DNA of 38,506 nucleotides from Bacteroidaceae bacterium (GTDB taxonomy: Bacteria; Bacteroidota; Bacteroidia; Bacteroidales; Bacteroidaceae). Positions 23,869 to 31,053 of this stretch are shown here, piece after piece. Below the pieces are notes generated by a model, which ran no database searches, was not told the DNA's origin, and saw nothing but the letters and a program-made list of their open reading frames with translations. The position numbers and the translations under genes are program-made. Every line of letters starts with the position of its first letter. Within the stretch, counting starts at the first letter, position 1. The stretch covers positions 1-38,506 of the forward strand of contig JAFYPU010000032.1 in the NCBI GenBank assembly GCA_017547385.1, read 5' to 3'.

Positions 23869-25161
23869 AGTGGCTGAGGGTTTCGGCGACATGTCGTAGC
23901 AAACACGGTTTACGTTGGGAACTTCCTTGAGGATGCGGTTGGTGATTTTGTCAAGGATGGCCCAATCGATATGTTCGATGCTGGCGGTCATGGCGTCGAT
24001 GGTGTTGACGGCGCGGATGATGACGGGCCAGTCGTAAGAGCGTGCATTGTCGCGCACACCCACACTCTTGAAGTCGGGCACGAGTGTGAAGTATTGCCAA
24101 ACCTTTTTGTCGAGTCCGGCTTTGGCAAACTCTTCGCGCAGAATGGCGTCGCTTTCGCGCACAGCCTCAAGACGGTCGCGTGTGATGGCTCCAAGGCAGC
24201 GCACACCCAGTCCGGGGCCGGGGAAGGGCTGACGGAAAACCATTTCGTGGGGCAGGCCGAGTTCGAGTCCGCAGGCACGCACTTCGTCCTTGAAGAGCTG
24301 CTTGATGGGTTCAACGAGTTCGAACTGCAAGTCCTCAGGCAGACCACCTACGTTGTGGTGGCTCTTCACGCACTTGGCTGTCTTTGTACCGCTCTCCACG
24401 ATGTCGGGATAGATGGTGCCTTGGCCGAGGAAATCGATGCCTTCGAGTTTGCGTGCTTCCTCTTCGAAAACGCGGATAAACTCTCCGCCGATGATCTTAC
24501 GCTTTTCTTCGGGGTCGGCAACGTTTTCGAGTTTTGTGAGGAAGCGTTCTGTGGCATCCACATACACGAGGTTGGCACAGAGCTGGTTGCGGAACACTTC
24601 TACAACGTTTTCGCTTTCGCCTTTGCGCATCAGTCCGTGGTTTACGTGCACGCAGACAAGATTGTCGCCAATGGCTTTGAGCAACAAAGCGGCTACAACG
24701 GAAGAGTCAACGCCTCCGGAGAGTGCCAAAAGCACTTTCTTGTTGCCTACTTGCTGACGGATGAGTTCCACCTGGTCGGCCACGAAATTCTTCATGTTCC
24801 AATTGGTTTCGGCTTGGCAAGTGTCGAATACGAAACTCTTCACGGCTTCCTTGATGGCAGCTTCGTCGTTTTCGAACTGCGGCAGGCAGGTTTCGCACTT
24901 GGCAGCAGCATGGCCGGCAGCCATGATGGGGAAACCGGCTTCGTAGATTTCGGGCAACACGTCGATGGTCACGCCGTCAATCACGTTGTTGGGGCCTCCG
25001 TTGATGATGATACCTTTTACGCCCGGCAGCGCCTTGAGTTCGGCTGCGGTGATGTCGTGCGGATAGATTTCGCTGTAAACTCCCAGGGCGCGGATGGCAC
25101 GTGCCACCACGGTGTTCTCGTGGCTTCCCAAGTCCAGGATAACAATCATGTTTTGTTTCAT
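23854..25161 (-). CDS. guaA: GMP synthase with degenerate glutamine amidotransferase domain
   Basis: 435 residues, against about 510-525 for usual GuaA. The ATP-pyrophosphatase domain is intact, with the P-loop SGGVDSS at 148-154, followed by IGGEFIRVFEEEA, GTIYPDIVES and the dimerisation domain ending PKPSATIEWE. These parts make GMP from XMP, ATP and ammonia. The N-terminal ~115 residues keep the start of a class I amidotransferase (VILDLGS, GIIINGGPNNV). The nucleophile elbow, normally GICYGMQ, reads AAGHAAAKCE (81-90), and about 85 residues including the His-x-Glu pair are missing. So it should not hydrolyse glutamine and would use free ammonia or a partner glutaminase. The frame is uninterrupted and well conserved, so this looks functional rather than decayed. 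A TAACTTTG -7 element lies at 25200-25207. The 3' end is an integration site. Confidence 0.9.
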   Translation of the reverse strand: MKQNMIVILDLGSHENTVVARAIRALGVYSEIYPHDITAAELKALPGVKGIIINGGPNNVIDGVTIDVLPEIYEAGFPIMAAGHAAAKCETCLPQFENDEAAIKEAVKSFVFDTCQAETNWNMKNFVADQVELIRQQVGNKKVLLALSGGVDSSVVAALLLKAIGDNLVCVHVNHGLMRKGESENVVEVFRNQLCANLVYVDATERFLTKLENVADPEEKRKIIGGEFIRVFEEEARKLEGIDFLGQGTIYPDIVESGTKTAKCVKSHHNVGGLPEDLQFELVEPIKQLFKDEVRACGLELGLPHEMVFRQPFPGPGLGVRCLGAITRDRLEAVRESDAILREEFAKAGLDKKVWQYFTLVPDFKSVGVRDNARSYDWPVIIRAVNTIDAMTASIEHIDWAILDKITNRILKEVPNVNRVCYDMSPKPSATIEWE

Positions 25162-25199
25162 AATTCCTGTGTATTTAATTAGGTTTTGTTTCTGGGCGA

Positions 25200-25207
25200 C
25201 AAAGTTA
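25200..25207 (-). promoter_or_regulatory. -7 promoter element of guaA
   Basis: On the minus strand TAACTTTG fits TAnnTTTG, 38 bp upstream of the ATG at 25161. No matching -33 TTTG is evident. No purine riboswitch-like structure was recognised here. Confidence 0.5.
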
Positions 25208-25378
25208 CGTTTTTATGAGAAAAAGTTTTTGGCTGTGGGGCGAAAAAATGTGGTCGGAGATGAAGAAAATTTGTAAGTGCTGCGCGCGGAGACGCAAGCC
25301 TCTTCTGCAACGGGCTGTGGGCTGTGTCGGATTTTGCCGGTGCGTGGCATGAATTTCGAGGTGCTTTCTCGATGTTAG

Positions 25379-25441
25379 TGGCAGGCCTTGCCACTTTTTT
25401 GGCAAGGCGTGCCACAAAAGTGGCAAGGCCTGCCACTTTTT
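25379..25441. repeat. 21-bp-period palindromic array, family I (complete copy)
   Basis: Three units start at 25379, 25400 and 25421. Each contains TGGCARGSCKTGCCAC followed by TTTTT or AAAAG. The outer arms 25377-25398 and 25416-25437 form a perfect 22-bp inverted repeat. Same family as 1-57. The stretch 25208-25500 contains nothing else that looks genic. Confidence 0.88.
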
Positions 25442-25506
25442 GCAGAAATGCACGGGTTTTCTGCAGGCTTAGGGTGGGAGTTGCGCCAATGTTGGGATTT
25501 TATTCG

Positions 25507-25568
25507 TACTTTTGCGCAGATTTGCGAGGAGTGTGTTTCTGCGGAAGCACTTGCCTCGCACAAGTGCT
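25507..25568 (+). promoter_or_regulatory. -7 element and leader hairpin of the 25574 gene
   Basis: TACTTTTG (25507-25514) matches the -7 consensus. In the leader, AGCACTTG (25546-25553) pairs perfectly with CAAGTGCT (25561-25568), ending 5 bp before the ATG. The hairpin could affect ribosome access; that is inference. Confidence 0.5.
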
Positions 25569-25573
25569 GAATT

Positions 25574-26500
25574 ATGACAAAAGAAATGAAGAAAAAGCAA
25601 GAGGGCGTGGCTGAAGAGCCTGTGAAGAAACGCCGTGTGTGGCTCAGTGTGCTGATATGGCTCGTGGTGCTCCTGCTGCTGGGCGGCGGAGGGGCTGCGT
25701 TCTATTATCAAATGGAAAAGCAGAAGCAGAGTGAAGCGGCTTGCTATGACATATTGGCGGGCAACTATGAGGTGGCCGACTATGAGGACTTTCTGCAACG
25801 CTTCCCGGGCAGTGTGCATGCTGAAGAGGTGCGCAAGCGAATGGGAGCACTGAAGCAAATGCTCAATGCCTGGCATGCCATCGAGCAAAACGGTACGAAG
25901 AGTGACTTTGTGAACTTCAAGAACAATTTTCGCGACCCGCGCTATGACCATCTTTGCGATGCGAAAATCGATTCGCTCGACTGGATGAGTGCGCAGGGTA
26001 TCGGTACGGTGGCTGCCTATGAGACTTATCTTCTGCAACACGCTGAGGGGCGTTATGTGTTCGAAGCACAGGTGGCACTGGAGCAGGCACGTGCCGTGCA
26101 GGTGCATCCCGGCGAACAGGCTTCCATCAGTGATGCGCTCGAGGGCTTTCTGCGCGCTTTCGGCAACAATGACGAGATGAGTTATCGCCTCTATCTGGCA
26201 CCCACGCTCAGCAAATTTTTGAGCAAAAACAATGTGTCGCAGGATGAAGTGGCTGCCATGATTTCGGCCATGTATAACGGACACATCATGTCGTGCCTCT
26301 TTTCGCTCGGCGACACGCTGAACGTTACGAAGCAGATTGTGGAAGATGGCAAGTTCACCTATCACGCTTCCTTCTCCATCGATCAGCACATCGAACGCGA
26401 CAACGATGGTAAGACCTACGGACAATATGCAGCCGAGGCCACCTTCGACAATCGATATCTCATCACGTCGTTCACCATGAGCGAGGTGTCGCGTCGCTAA
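25574..26500 (+). CDS. Single-pass membrane protein of unknown function
   Basis: 308 residues. A lysine-rich cytoplasmic head (residues 1-22) is followed by one strong membrane helix (VWLSVLIWLVVLLLLGGGGAA, about 22-42). The rest should be periplasmic. It is predicted helical with repeated A/E/Y-rich segments (YEVADYEDFLQRFPGSVHAEEVRKRM; VAAYETYLLQHAEGRYVFEAQVALEQA) that resemble TPR-like or spectrin-like pairs. The C-terminal ~120 residues (SDALEGFLRAFGNNDEMSYRLYLAP to the end) look like a small alpha/beta domain. I do not recognise a named family. The start at 25574 follows a promoter element and leader hairpin. The MaoC-like gene follows 63 bp later. Confidence 0.8.
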   Translation: MTKEMKKKQEGVAEEPVKKRRVWLSVLIWLVVLLLLGGGGAAFYYQMEKQKQSEAACYDILAGNYEVADYEDFLQRFPGSVHAEEVRKRMGALKQMLNAWHAIEQNGTKSDFVNFKNNFRDPRYDHLCDAKIDSLDWMSAQGIGTVAAYETYLLQHAEGRYVFEAQVALEQARAVQVHPGEQASISDALEGFLRAFGNNDEMSYRLYLAPTLSKFLSKNNVSQDEVAAMISAMYNGHIMSCLFSLGDTLNVTKQIVEDGKFTYHASFSIDQHIERDNDGKTYGQYAAEATFDNRYLITSFTMSEVSRR

Positions 26501-26563
26501 AACATCCCATCTTTGCAGAGACAAACTAACGAAAACATTTCAACAATCATAAACAATTCTGTT

Positions 26564-27025
26564 ATGAGTAAACTGATTATCAATTCCTATGAAGAGTTCG
26601 CTTCGCATGTGGGTGAAGTGATTGGAACTTCCGACTGGGTGCAAGTAACCCAAGAGCGCATCAATCAATTTGCCGATGCAACGCTCGACCACCAGTGGAT
26701 ACATGTCGACACAGAGCGTGCCAAGAACGGTCCCTTCGGTCAAACCATTGCACACGGTTATCTCACACTTTCGCTTTTGCCTTATATGTGGGAGCAAATC
26801 ATCGAGGTGAACAACCTGAAGATGATGGTGAATTATGGCATGGACAAGATGAAGTTTGGTCAAGCCGTACTGAGCGGTCAGAGCGTGCGTCTCGTCACGA
26901 AGCTCCAAAGCATCACCAACCTGCGCGGCATCTGTAAAGTGGAAATCAACTTTACCATCGAAATTGAAGGCGAGCGCAAACCTGCCATGACGGGTGTTGC
27001 CACCTTCCTTTACCACTTCAATTAA
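26564..27025 (+). CDS. MaoC-like (R)-hydratase / hotdog-fold dehydratase
   Basis: 153 residues from ATG 26564 (MSKLIINSYEEF). An in-frame TTG at 26513 would add 17 residues lacking similarity to the family and is not used. The hydratase motif is clear: FADATLDHQWIHVD (about 34-47, with the catalytic Asp and His), then GPFGQTIAHGYLTLSLLP (about 53-70). Members hydrate trans-2-enoyl-CoA or related thioesters. No other fatty-acid genes are close, so the exact substrate is open. Confidence 0.9.
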   Translation: MSKLIINSYEEFASHVGEVIGTSDWVQVTQERINQFADATLDHQWIHVDTERAKNGPFGQTIAHGYLTLSLLPYMWEQIIEVNNLKMMVNYGMDKMKFGQAVLSGQSVRLVTKLQSITNLRGICKVEINFTIEIEGERKPAMTGVATFLYHFN

Positions 27026-27094
27026 GGCACATTCGGGGTGAACGTGTGGCTATGCGCTGCACGTTTTCCCTTATACATTATATAATATATAGTA

Positions 27095-27706
27095 ATGCTT
27101 TCGGATACTTACCGCACCCTTTCGGCTCCCGGCGAAGCCCAATACACGGAGAAGCGCAGTCGCTTCCTCGCTTTTGCCATGCCCGTGGCTGATGAGGCCG
27201 AGGCCAAGGAGCGTGTGGCAGAATACCGAAAGAAGTATTACGATGCACGGCACGTGTGTTATGCCTATGCATTGGGTTACGACGGAAGTGCCACCCGAAG
27301 CAATGACGACGGAGAGCCGTCGGGTTCGGCCGGCAAGCCCATTCTTGGGCAGTTGCGTTCGGCTGACGTAACCTTTGTGCTGGTGATTGTGGTGCGCTAT
27401 TTCGGGGGAGTGAAACTCGGAACGGGCGGACTGGCCGTGGCATACAAAACCGCAGCTGCCGAGGCTCTGGCGGCTGCCGTGATTGAAGAACGTATTGTGA
27501 AGGCCGAGGTGAAAGTGGAAGTGCCTTATGCCGATGCCGATACGGCCATGCGATATGTGCGCGAAGCCGGGGCTGACATCGTGGGCCGTGATTACACAGC
27601 CACCGAAACCTTGTTGACCATCAGTGTGCGCCTCACTGATGAGGCTGCCTTGCGTGAAAGGTTGGGGAAAATCCTTTCGCTGAAATTCTGCGAAGAAGCA
27701 GAGTGA
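27095..27706 (+). CDS. YigZ/IMPACT family protein
   Basis: 203 residues. The UPF0029 domain is clear: EKRSRFLAFAMPV, RHVCYAYALG, NDDGEPSGSAGKPIL (about 69-83) and VRYFGGVKLGTGGL (about 99-112). A short DUF1949-type C-terminal half follows (VPYADADTAMRYVREAGADIVGRDY). The molecular role in bacteria is unresolved; the eukaryotic relative IMPACT regulates GCN2. The 20-bp leader is almost all A and T. The GNAT gene follows after 16 bp, so the two are probably cotranscribed. Confidence 0.9.
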   Translation: MLSDTYRTLSAPGEAQYTEKRSRFLAFAMPVADEAEAKERVAEYRKKYYDARHVCYAYALGYDGSATRSNDDGEPSGSAGKPILGQLRSADVTFVLVIVVRYFGGVKLGTGGLAVAYKTAAAEALAAAVIEERIVKAEVKVEVPYADADTAMRYVREAGADIVGRDYTATETLLTISVRLTDEAALRERLGKILSLKFCEEAE

Positions 27707-27722
27707 TTGTTTCTTCCTTGTT

Positions 27723-28286
27723 ATGAATTTCCCGTTTGATTTTCTTCCTCTCACTCCGGCATCCCGACATGCGGGAAAGGCTTGCCGGCTTTATGAAACA
27801 GCCTTTCCTGAATGTGAACGACGTTCCACCGATGCTTGGTTGGCTTTGATGGAGAACGAACCGGCTTTTCATGCAATGGGCGTCGGTACGGAAACCATCT
27901 TTTCCGGCTTTCTTACTTATTGGGAAATGTCGGGATTTGTGTATGTGGAGCATTTTGCCATCGTGCCCGAAGCCCGTGGCGGAGGCATTGGCGAACACAT
28001 GATGCAGCAATTCCGCCAAGCATTTCCGCGCGTGCTGTTGGAGGCTGAGCCACCCACGGATGAACTGACGCAGCGACGCATTGCATTTTATCGTCGTTGT
28101 GGCTTTGAAGTGTCAGAACGGCCTTACCTTCAACCTCCATATCGTCGGGGAGAGCAGCCGGTGCCTTTGGTGCTGATGAGCACGGATGCCGTGTGGCTCG
28201 AAAAGCATCATGAAGAAGTGAGCCGTGTTCTGGCAGAGCGTGTTTATGGGGTGAAGAGGTTGGATGCCTATTGCAAATCAGAATGA
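27723..28286 (+). CDS. GNAT-family N-acetyltransferase
   Basis: 187 residues. The acetyl-CoA binding motif A is VEHFAIVPEARGGGIGEHMM (about 76-95) with the R-x-x-G-x-G loop. RRIAFYRRCGFEVSER (about 118-133) is the second conserved segment. The acceptor is unknown. It follows yigZ by 16 bp. The end overlaps an antisense 29-codon remnant discussed among the findings. Confidence 0.9.
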   Translation: MNFPFDFLPLTPASRHAGKACRLYETAFPECERRSTDAWLALMENEPAFHAMGVGTETIFSGFLTYWEMSGFVYVEHFAIVPEARGGGIGEHMMQQFRQAFPRVLLEAEPPTDELTQRRIAFYRRCGFEVSERPYLQPPYRRGEQPVPLVLMSTDAVWLEKHHEEVSRVLAERVYGVKRLDAYCKSE

Positions 28287-28445
28287 GTCATTTTCAAATT
28301 CTTCAGATAAGGATCTCCAAACTCCTGAAACAATGTCGTAATATCGGGCTGCAACATTTTGTTGATTATTTATGTGGCTTCAATATTCTCTGCATCGGCA
28401 AATGTAAATTGCAATGAGTTGAATGGAGACTATTCTTGATGTGAT

Positions 28446-30743
28446 TTAATTTAAGAGGATTTTGAAACTTTGTTCACCACACATAACGATATATATGCCC
28501 GGAGTCATTGGAATGTGCATAGGGGACGTATGGCAGATATTATTATATAGAAGTGAACCTGTTGGAGAGTATATTTTTATGGTTTTATCTTCCGCATTCA
28601 TAATGCAGATATTTCTGTTCTCGATTGATACTTGAACATTTTTTGCAAAAGTTTCATCCCAACCGGTCGCGTCGTCCTCAATGATGTTTTTATAAGAAAA
28701 ACGCTTGATCGTTTCTTTTTTATAGATAAAGCTCCAATCTTCTTTCAAAGAATCAAGCCATTTTTTGTATGTGTCGTAAGTTCCATAAGGCACAATGATG
28801 TTCTCAATATATAGAAAGCCTTCGAAGCCGGGTGCTGATATGTTAAGTCCGTTTTTATATTGGTCTTGATTAAAAAATGGACCGTAAAAGTAGGTATCTG
28901 CAAAAAGTTGATTCGTGTAATTAGGATTTGTCGGAGGGTTGGGGGTATAGGTGCTAATGGGAGGAGACGGACACAGAAAACGTGCCTCTTTTATCCATAA
29001 ATCGCGTAATCCCTTAAAATTTATAGTGGTTGTTTCTTGGGGAACTTCAAGATATTTTAAGGTCATATGTCTTGTTACCGGGTGAACACACCTGTCTGTG
29101 ATACTATGGGTGCCAGGTTCGGGAGCATAAGGATTATCATACCTTACGTGGTACCATACGATACCTGTGGTGCTCATTCCATGCTCATAATAACTACAGC
29201 CAAATGGTCCACTCGGAGCTACTTCAAGATCCTTAGGAAGTATCAATGTGTCAATGTTGCATCGTGCGTCTGCAGCTGAGATGTAGGGTGGCCAAACTGT
29301 AACCCCCTCTTCGATGGTGTATCCTTTCTTTGAGGGGGGTATATACAATAAGTATTTCCCGGTTCTATCGAATAGTACACCATCTTTCCATAGGAAGTTT
29401 TTATTGTCTCCTTTGAATTGTATTTCCATGGCGTACGGAAAAAAAGTGCCGATGGTGTTGATTAATCCGATTGGATTAATAACTTTTAAACTATTGTTGG
29501 TTGTTTGCCAATCTTCATGAAGCTCTTCTTGTTGGGGAGTATATATGTATGTTATGGTATCTTCCGGATAGAAAGTTATGGCATTTTCGGAATCTTTTTC
29601 TACAAAAGAGAAATTCCTGGGACTTCGATTGTGTGGATAATTATTCTCGGGTCTACAGTATAAGTCTAAATTAACAAACGTTTCTCTTATAGTATTAGTT
29701 ACAAGGCCATAGTCATGCATGTGTAACTTGAATTTAGGGTTGTTAGAAAGTGTGTCTTCCCATAATAGTGGGCAGATGGTTGAATGTCCGGTACTGTTTT
29801 CATCATACTCATATATATTATCATTATAAAAATTCCATGTGCCATCTTCGTTAAAGGTGATACATTTCTTGAAATCACCTTGCATAACATATTCTCTTCG
29901 CTTAAATGAATGATAATTGTCTATGTCGGAAACAACTTTTAAACTGGGGAAATCTTCCGGAAGAATCAATTTTTTTATTTTGGTGCCTCTAAAAGCCATG
30001 ATTGACATATCAATGTCGCTACTGCAAATCTCTAATGTGTCTATCATGCACCGGAAGAAAGCATATTCTTCAATATGTTTTATGCTACTTGTGATTTTAA
30101 GGGTATTTCTAAATCTACAGCCAACAAACGAATAACTTCTTATCGTATCTCTGCTTTCGGGTATTTCCAATGTGTCAATCCAAACTTGTGCTAAATTAAT
30201 GGCGGAAGTAGGGATTGATGGTAAAATAAGTTTCTTTATCTCAAATAAATGTTTATATCCTGTAAAATCGTAGTTGTCTGCTTTGATTTCCCCCCAAGAG
30301 ACATGTAAATCTCCTTTGTAATAAAAATCCGTACGAGTTGAACGACCAAAATACAAGGCGCAATCAGAGTCTCGTAAATTAGTGTACTTTATAATTTTAT
30401 TACCGTAACTCCATGGAAAATCTATGTACCAAGGTGTGTCTTTTTGATGATATCCGGTAACGGTAAAACTATCAACATCATAACCTGTGCCATATAGTTC
30501 CCTAAACTTATCTCTTTCTCTATTGAAAGCATCTTCAATGTTCATCAATGTGTCGAGATGTATTTTGGCGTGGATACTTGTTTGGGCATCAGTTGTGATT
30601 GAACTGAACAAGAACATGAGCAATAATACAGAAAAGCGAGCATGGTGGTGGGAGATGTCCTTGCAAAAATTAAAAAACTTGCCAGAGGCACTTCTGCTTT
30701 TTTCAAAAGATGAAATCAGATGATTGTTCTTGTTGCTTTTCAT
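28446..30743 (-). CDS. BspA-like leucine-rich-repeat secreted protein with type IX-like C-terminal tail
   Basis: 765 residues from ATG 30743. An ATG at 30785 overlaps a -7 element (TATATTTG, complement of 30775-30782) and would precede transcription. An unusually long basic N-region precedes a hydrophobic segment (FSVLLLMFLFSSITTDAQ), which serves as the signal peptide. LRR_5/BspA-type units occur around residues 185-275 (LEIPESRDTIRSYSFVGCRF, HIEEYAFFRC, DMSIMAFRGTKIKKLILP) and again later (RCNIDTLILPKDLEV). The final ~75 residues (VSIENRNICIMNAEDKTIKIYSPTGSLLY...PGIYIVMCGEQSFKILLN) have the pattern of a type IX sorting domain. BspA-like proteins are surface adhesins. The gene is visibly AT richer than its neighbours, which suggests transfer. 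It is divergent from the TCA operon. Confidence 0.78.
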   Translation of the reverse strand: MKSNKNNHLISSFEKSRSASGKFFNFCKDISHHHARFSVLLLMFLFSSITTDAQTSIHAKIHLDTLMNIEDAFNRERDKFRELYGTGYDVDSFTVTGYHQKDTPWYIDFPWSYGNKIIKYTNLRDSDCALYFGRSTRTDFYYKGDLHVSWGEIKADNYDFTGYKHLFEIKKLILPSIPTSAINLAQVWIDTLEIPESRDTIRSYSFVGCRFRNTLKITSSIKHIEEYAFFRCMIDTLEICSSDIDMSIMAFRGTKIKKLILPEDFPSLKVVSDIDNYHSFKRREYVMQGDFKKCITFNEDGTWNFYNDNIYEYDENSTGHSTICPLLWEDTLSNNPKFKLHMHDYGLVTNTIRETFVNLDLYCRPENNYPHNRSPRNFSFVEKDSENAITFYPEDTITYIYTPQQEELHEDWQTTNNSLKVINPIGLINTIGTFFPYAMEIQFKGDNKNFLWKDGVLFDRTGKYLLYIPPSKKGYTIEEGVTVWPPYISAADARCNIDTLILPKDLEVAPSGPFGCSYYEHGMSTTGIVWYHVRYDNPYAPEPGTHSITDRCVHPVTRHMTLKYLEVPQETTTINFKGLRDLWIKEARFLCPSPPISTYTPNPPTNPNYTNQLFADTYFYGPFFNQDQYKNGLNISAPGFEGFLYIENIIVPYGTYDTYKKWLDSLKEDWSFIYKKETIKRFSYKNIIEDDATGWDETFAKNVQVSIENRNICIMNAEDKTIKIYSPTGSLLYNNICHTSPMHIPMTPGIYIVMCGEQSFKILLN

Positions 30744-30774
30744 GTGTTTTGTTGTTTGAAAGTCAAACTTTTTG

Positions 30775-30782
30775 CAAATATA
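30775..30782 (-). promoter_or_regulatory. -7 promoter element of the LRR gene
   Basis: On the minus strand TATATTTG fits TAnnTTTG. It lies about 32 bp before ATG 30743 and overlaps the codons of the longer alternative start, deciding between them. Confidence 0.5.
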
Positions 30783-30943
30783 CATATTTGTATAATATAG
30801 GTATTTATATGTGGGGAATATTTATACGAAAATGCGAATTGTCCAAGTTTAAGTGTTTCGTGAGTTACGTTAATGTTGAAAAACGTTCTTTGAATGACAT
30901 ATTTTTCGTATCTTTGTCAACGATTAAAGCAATTTGATGACTT

Positions 30944-30977
30944 TTTGAAAGCCTGAAACATTTATTTCTTACTTTTG
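30944..30977 (+). promoter_or_regulatory. Candidate promoter of the aconitase operon
   Basis: TTTG (30944-30947), 22 bp, then TACTTTTG (30970-30977). A second -7-like TATCTTTG is at 30909-30916. The spacing is slightly long, so confidence is moderate. The leader to ATG 31054 is about 70 nt. Nothing else is seen in 30786-31053. Confidence 0.5.
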
Positions 30978-31053
30978 CTTAGATGGTCGGACTTAACAGA
31001 AAGCTATGGGTGAAGTGGGGAATGGCGTGTGGTAAAATTAAAGAAACAAAGCA

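Noticed and set aside
21200-23870. A hidden integrase in the guaA modules
   Set aside because: Both modules are filled by one gene each; no tyrosine or serine recombinase motif was seen. The recombinase at 37526 is 13 kb away and of the resolvase type, with no evident link.
23971-25182. A 403-codon plus-strand frame antisense to guaA
   Set aside because: The guaA frame is a clear GMP synthase; the antisense product is low-complexity and histidine/valine rich without motifs.
25162-25573. Purine riboswitch upstream of guaA
   Set aside because: No purine-aptamer core sequence or three-stem layout was recognised in this stretch.
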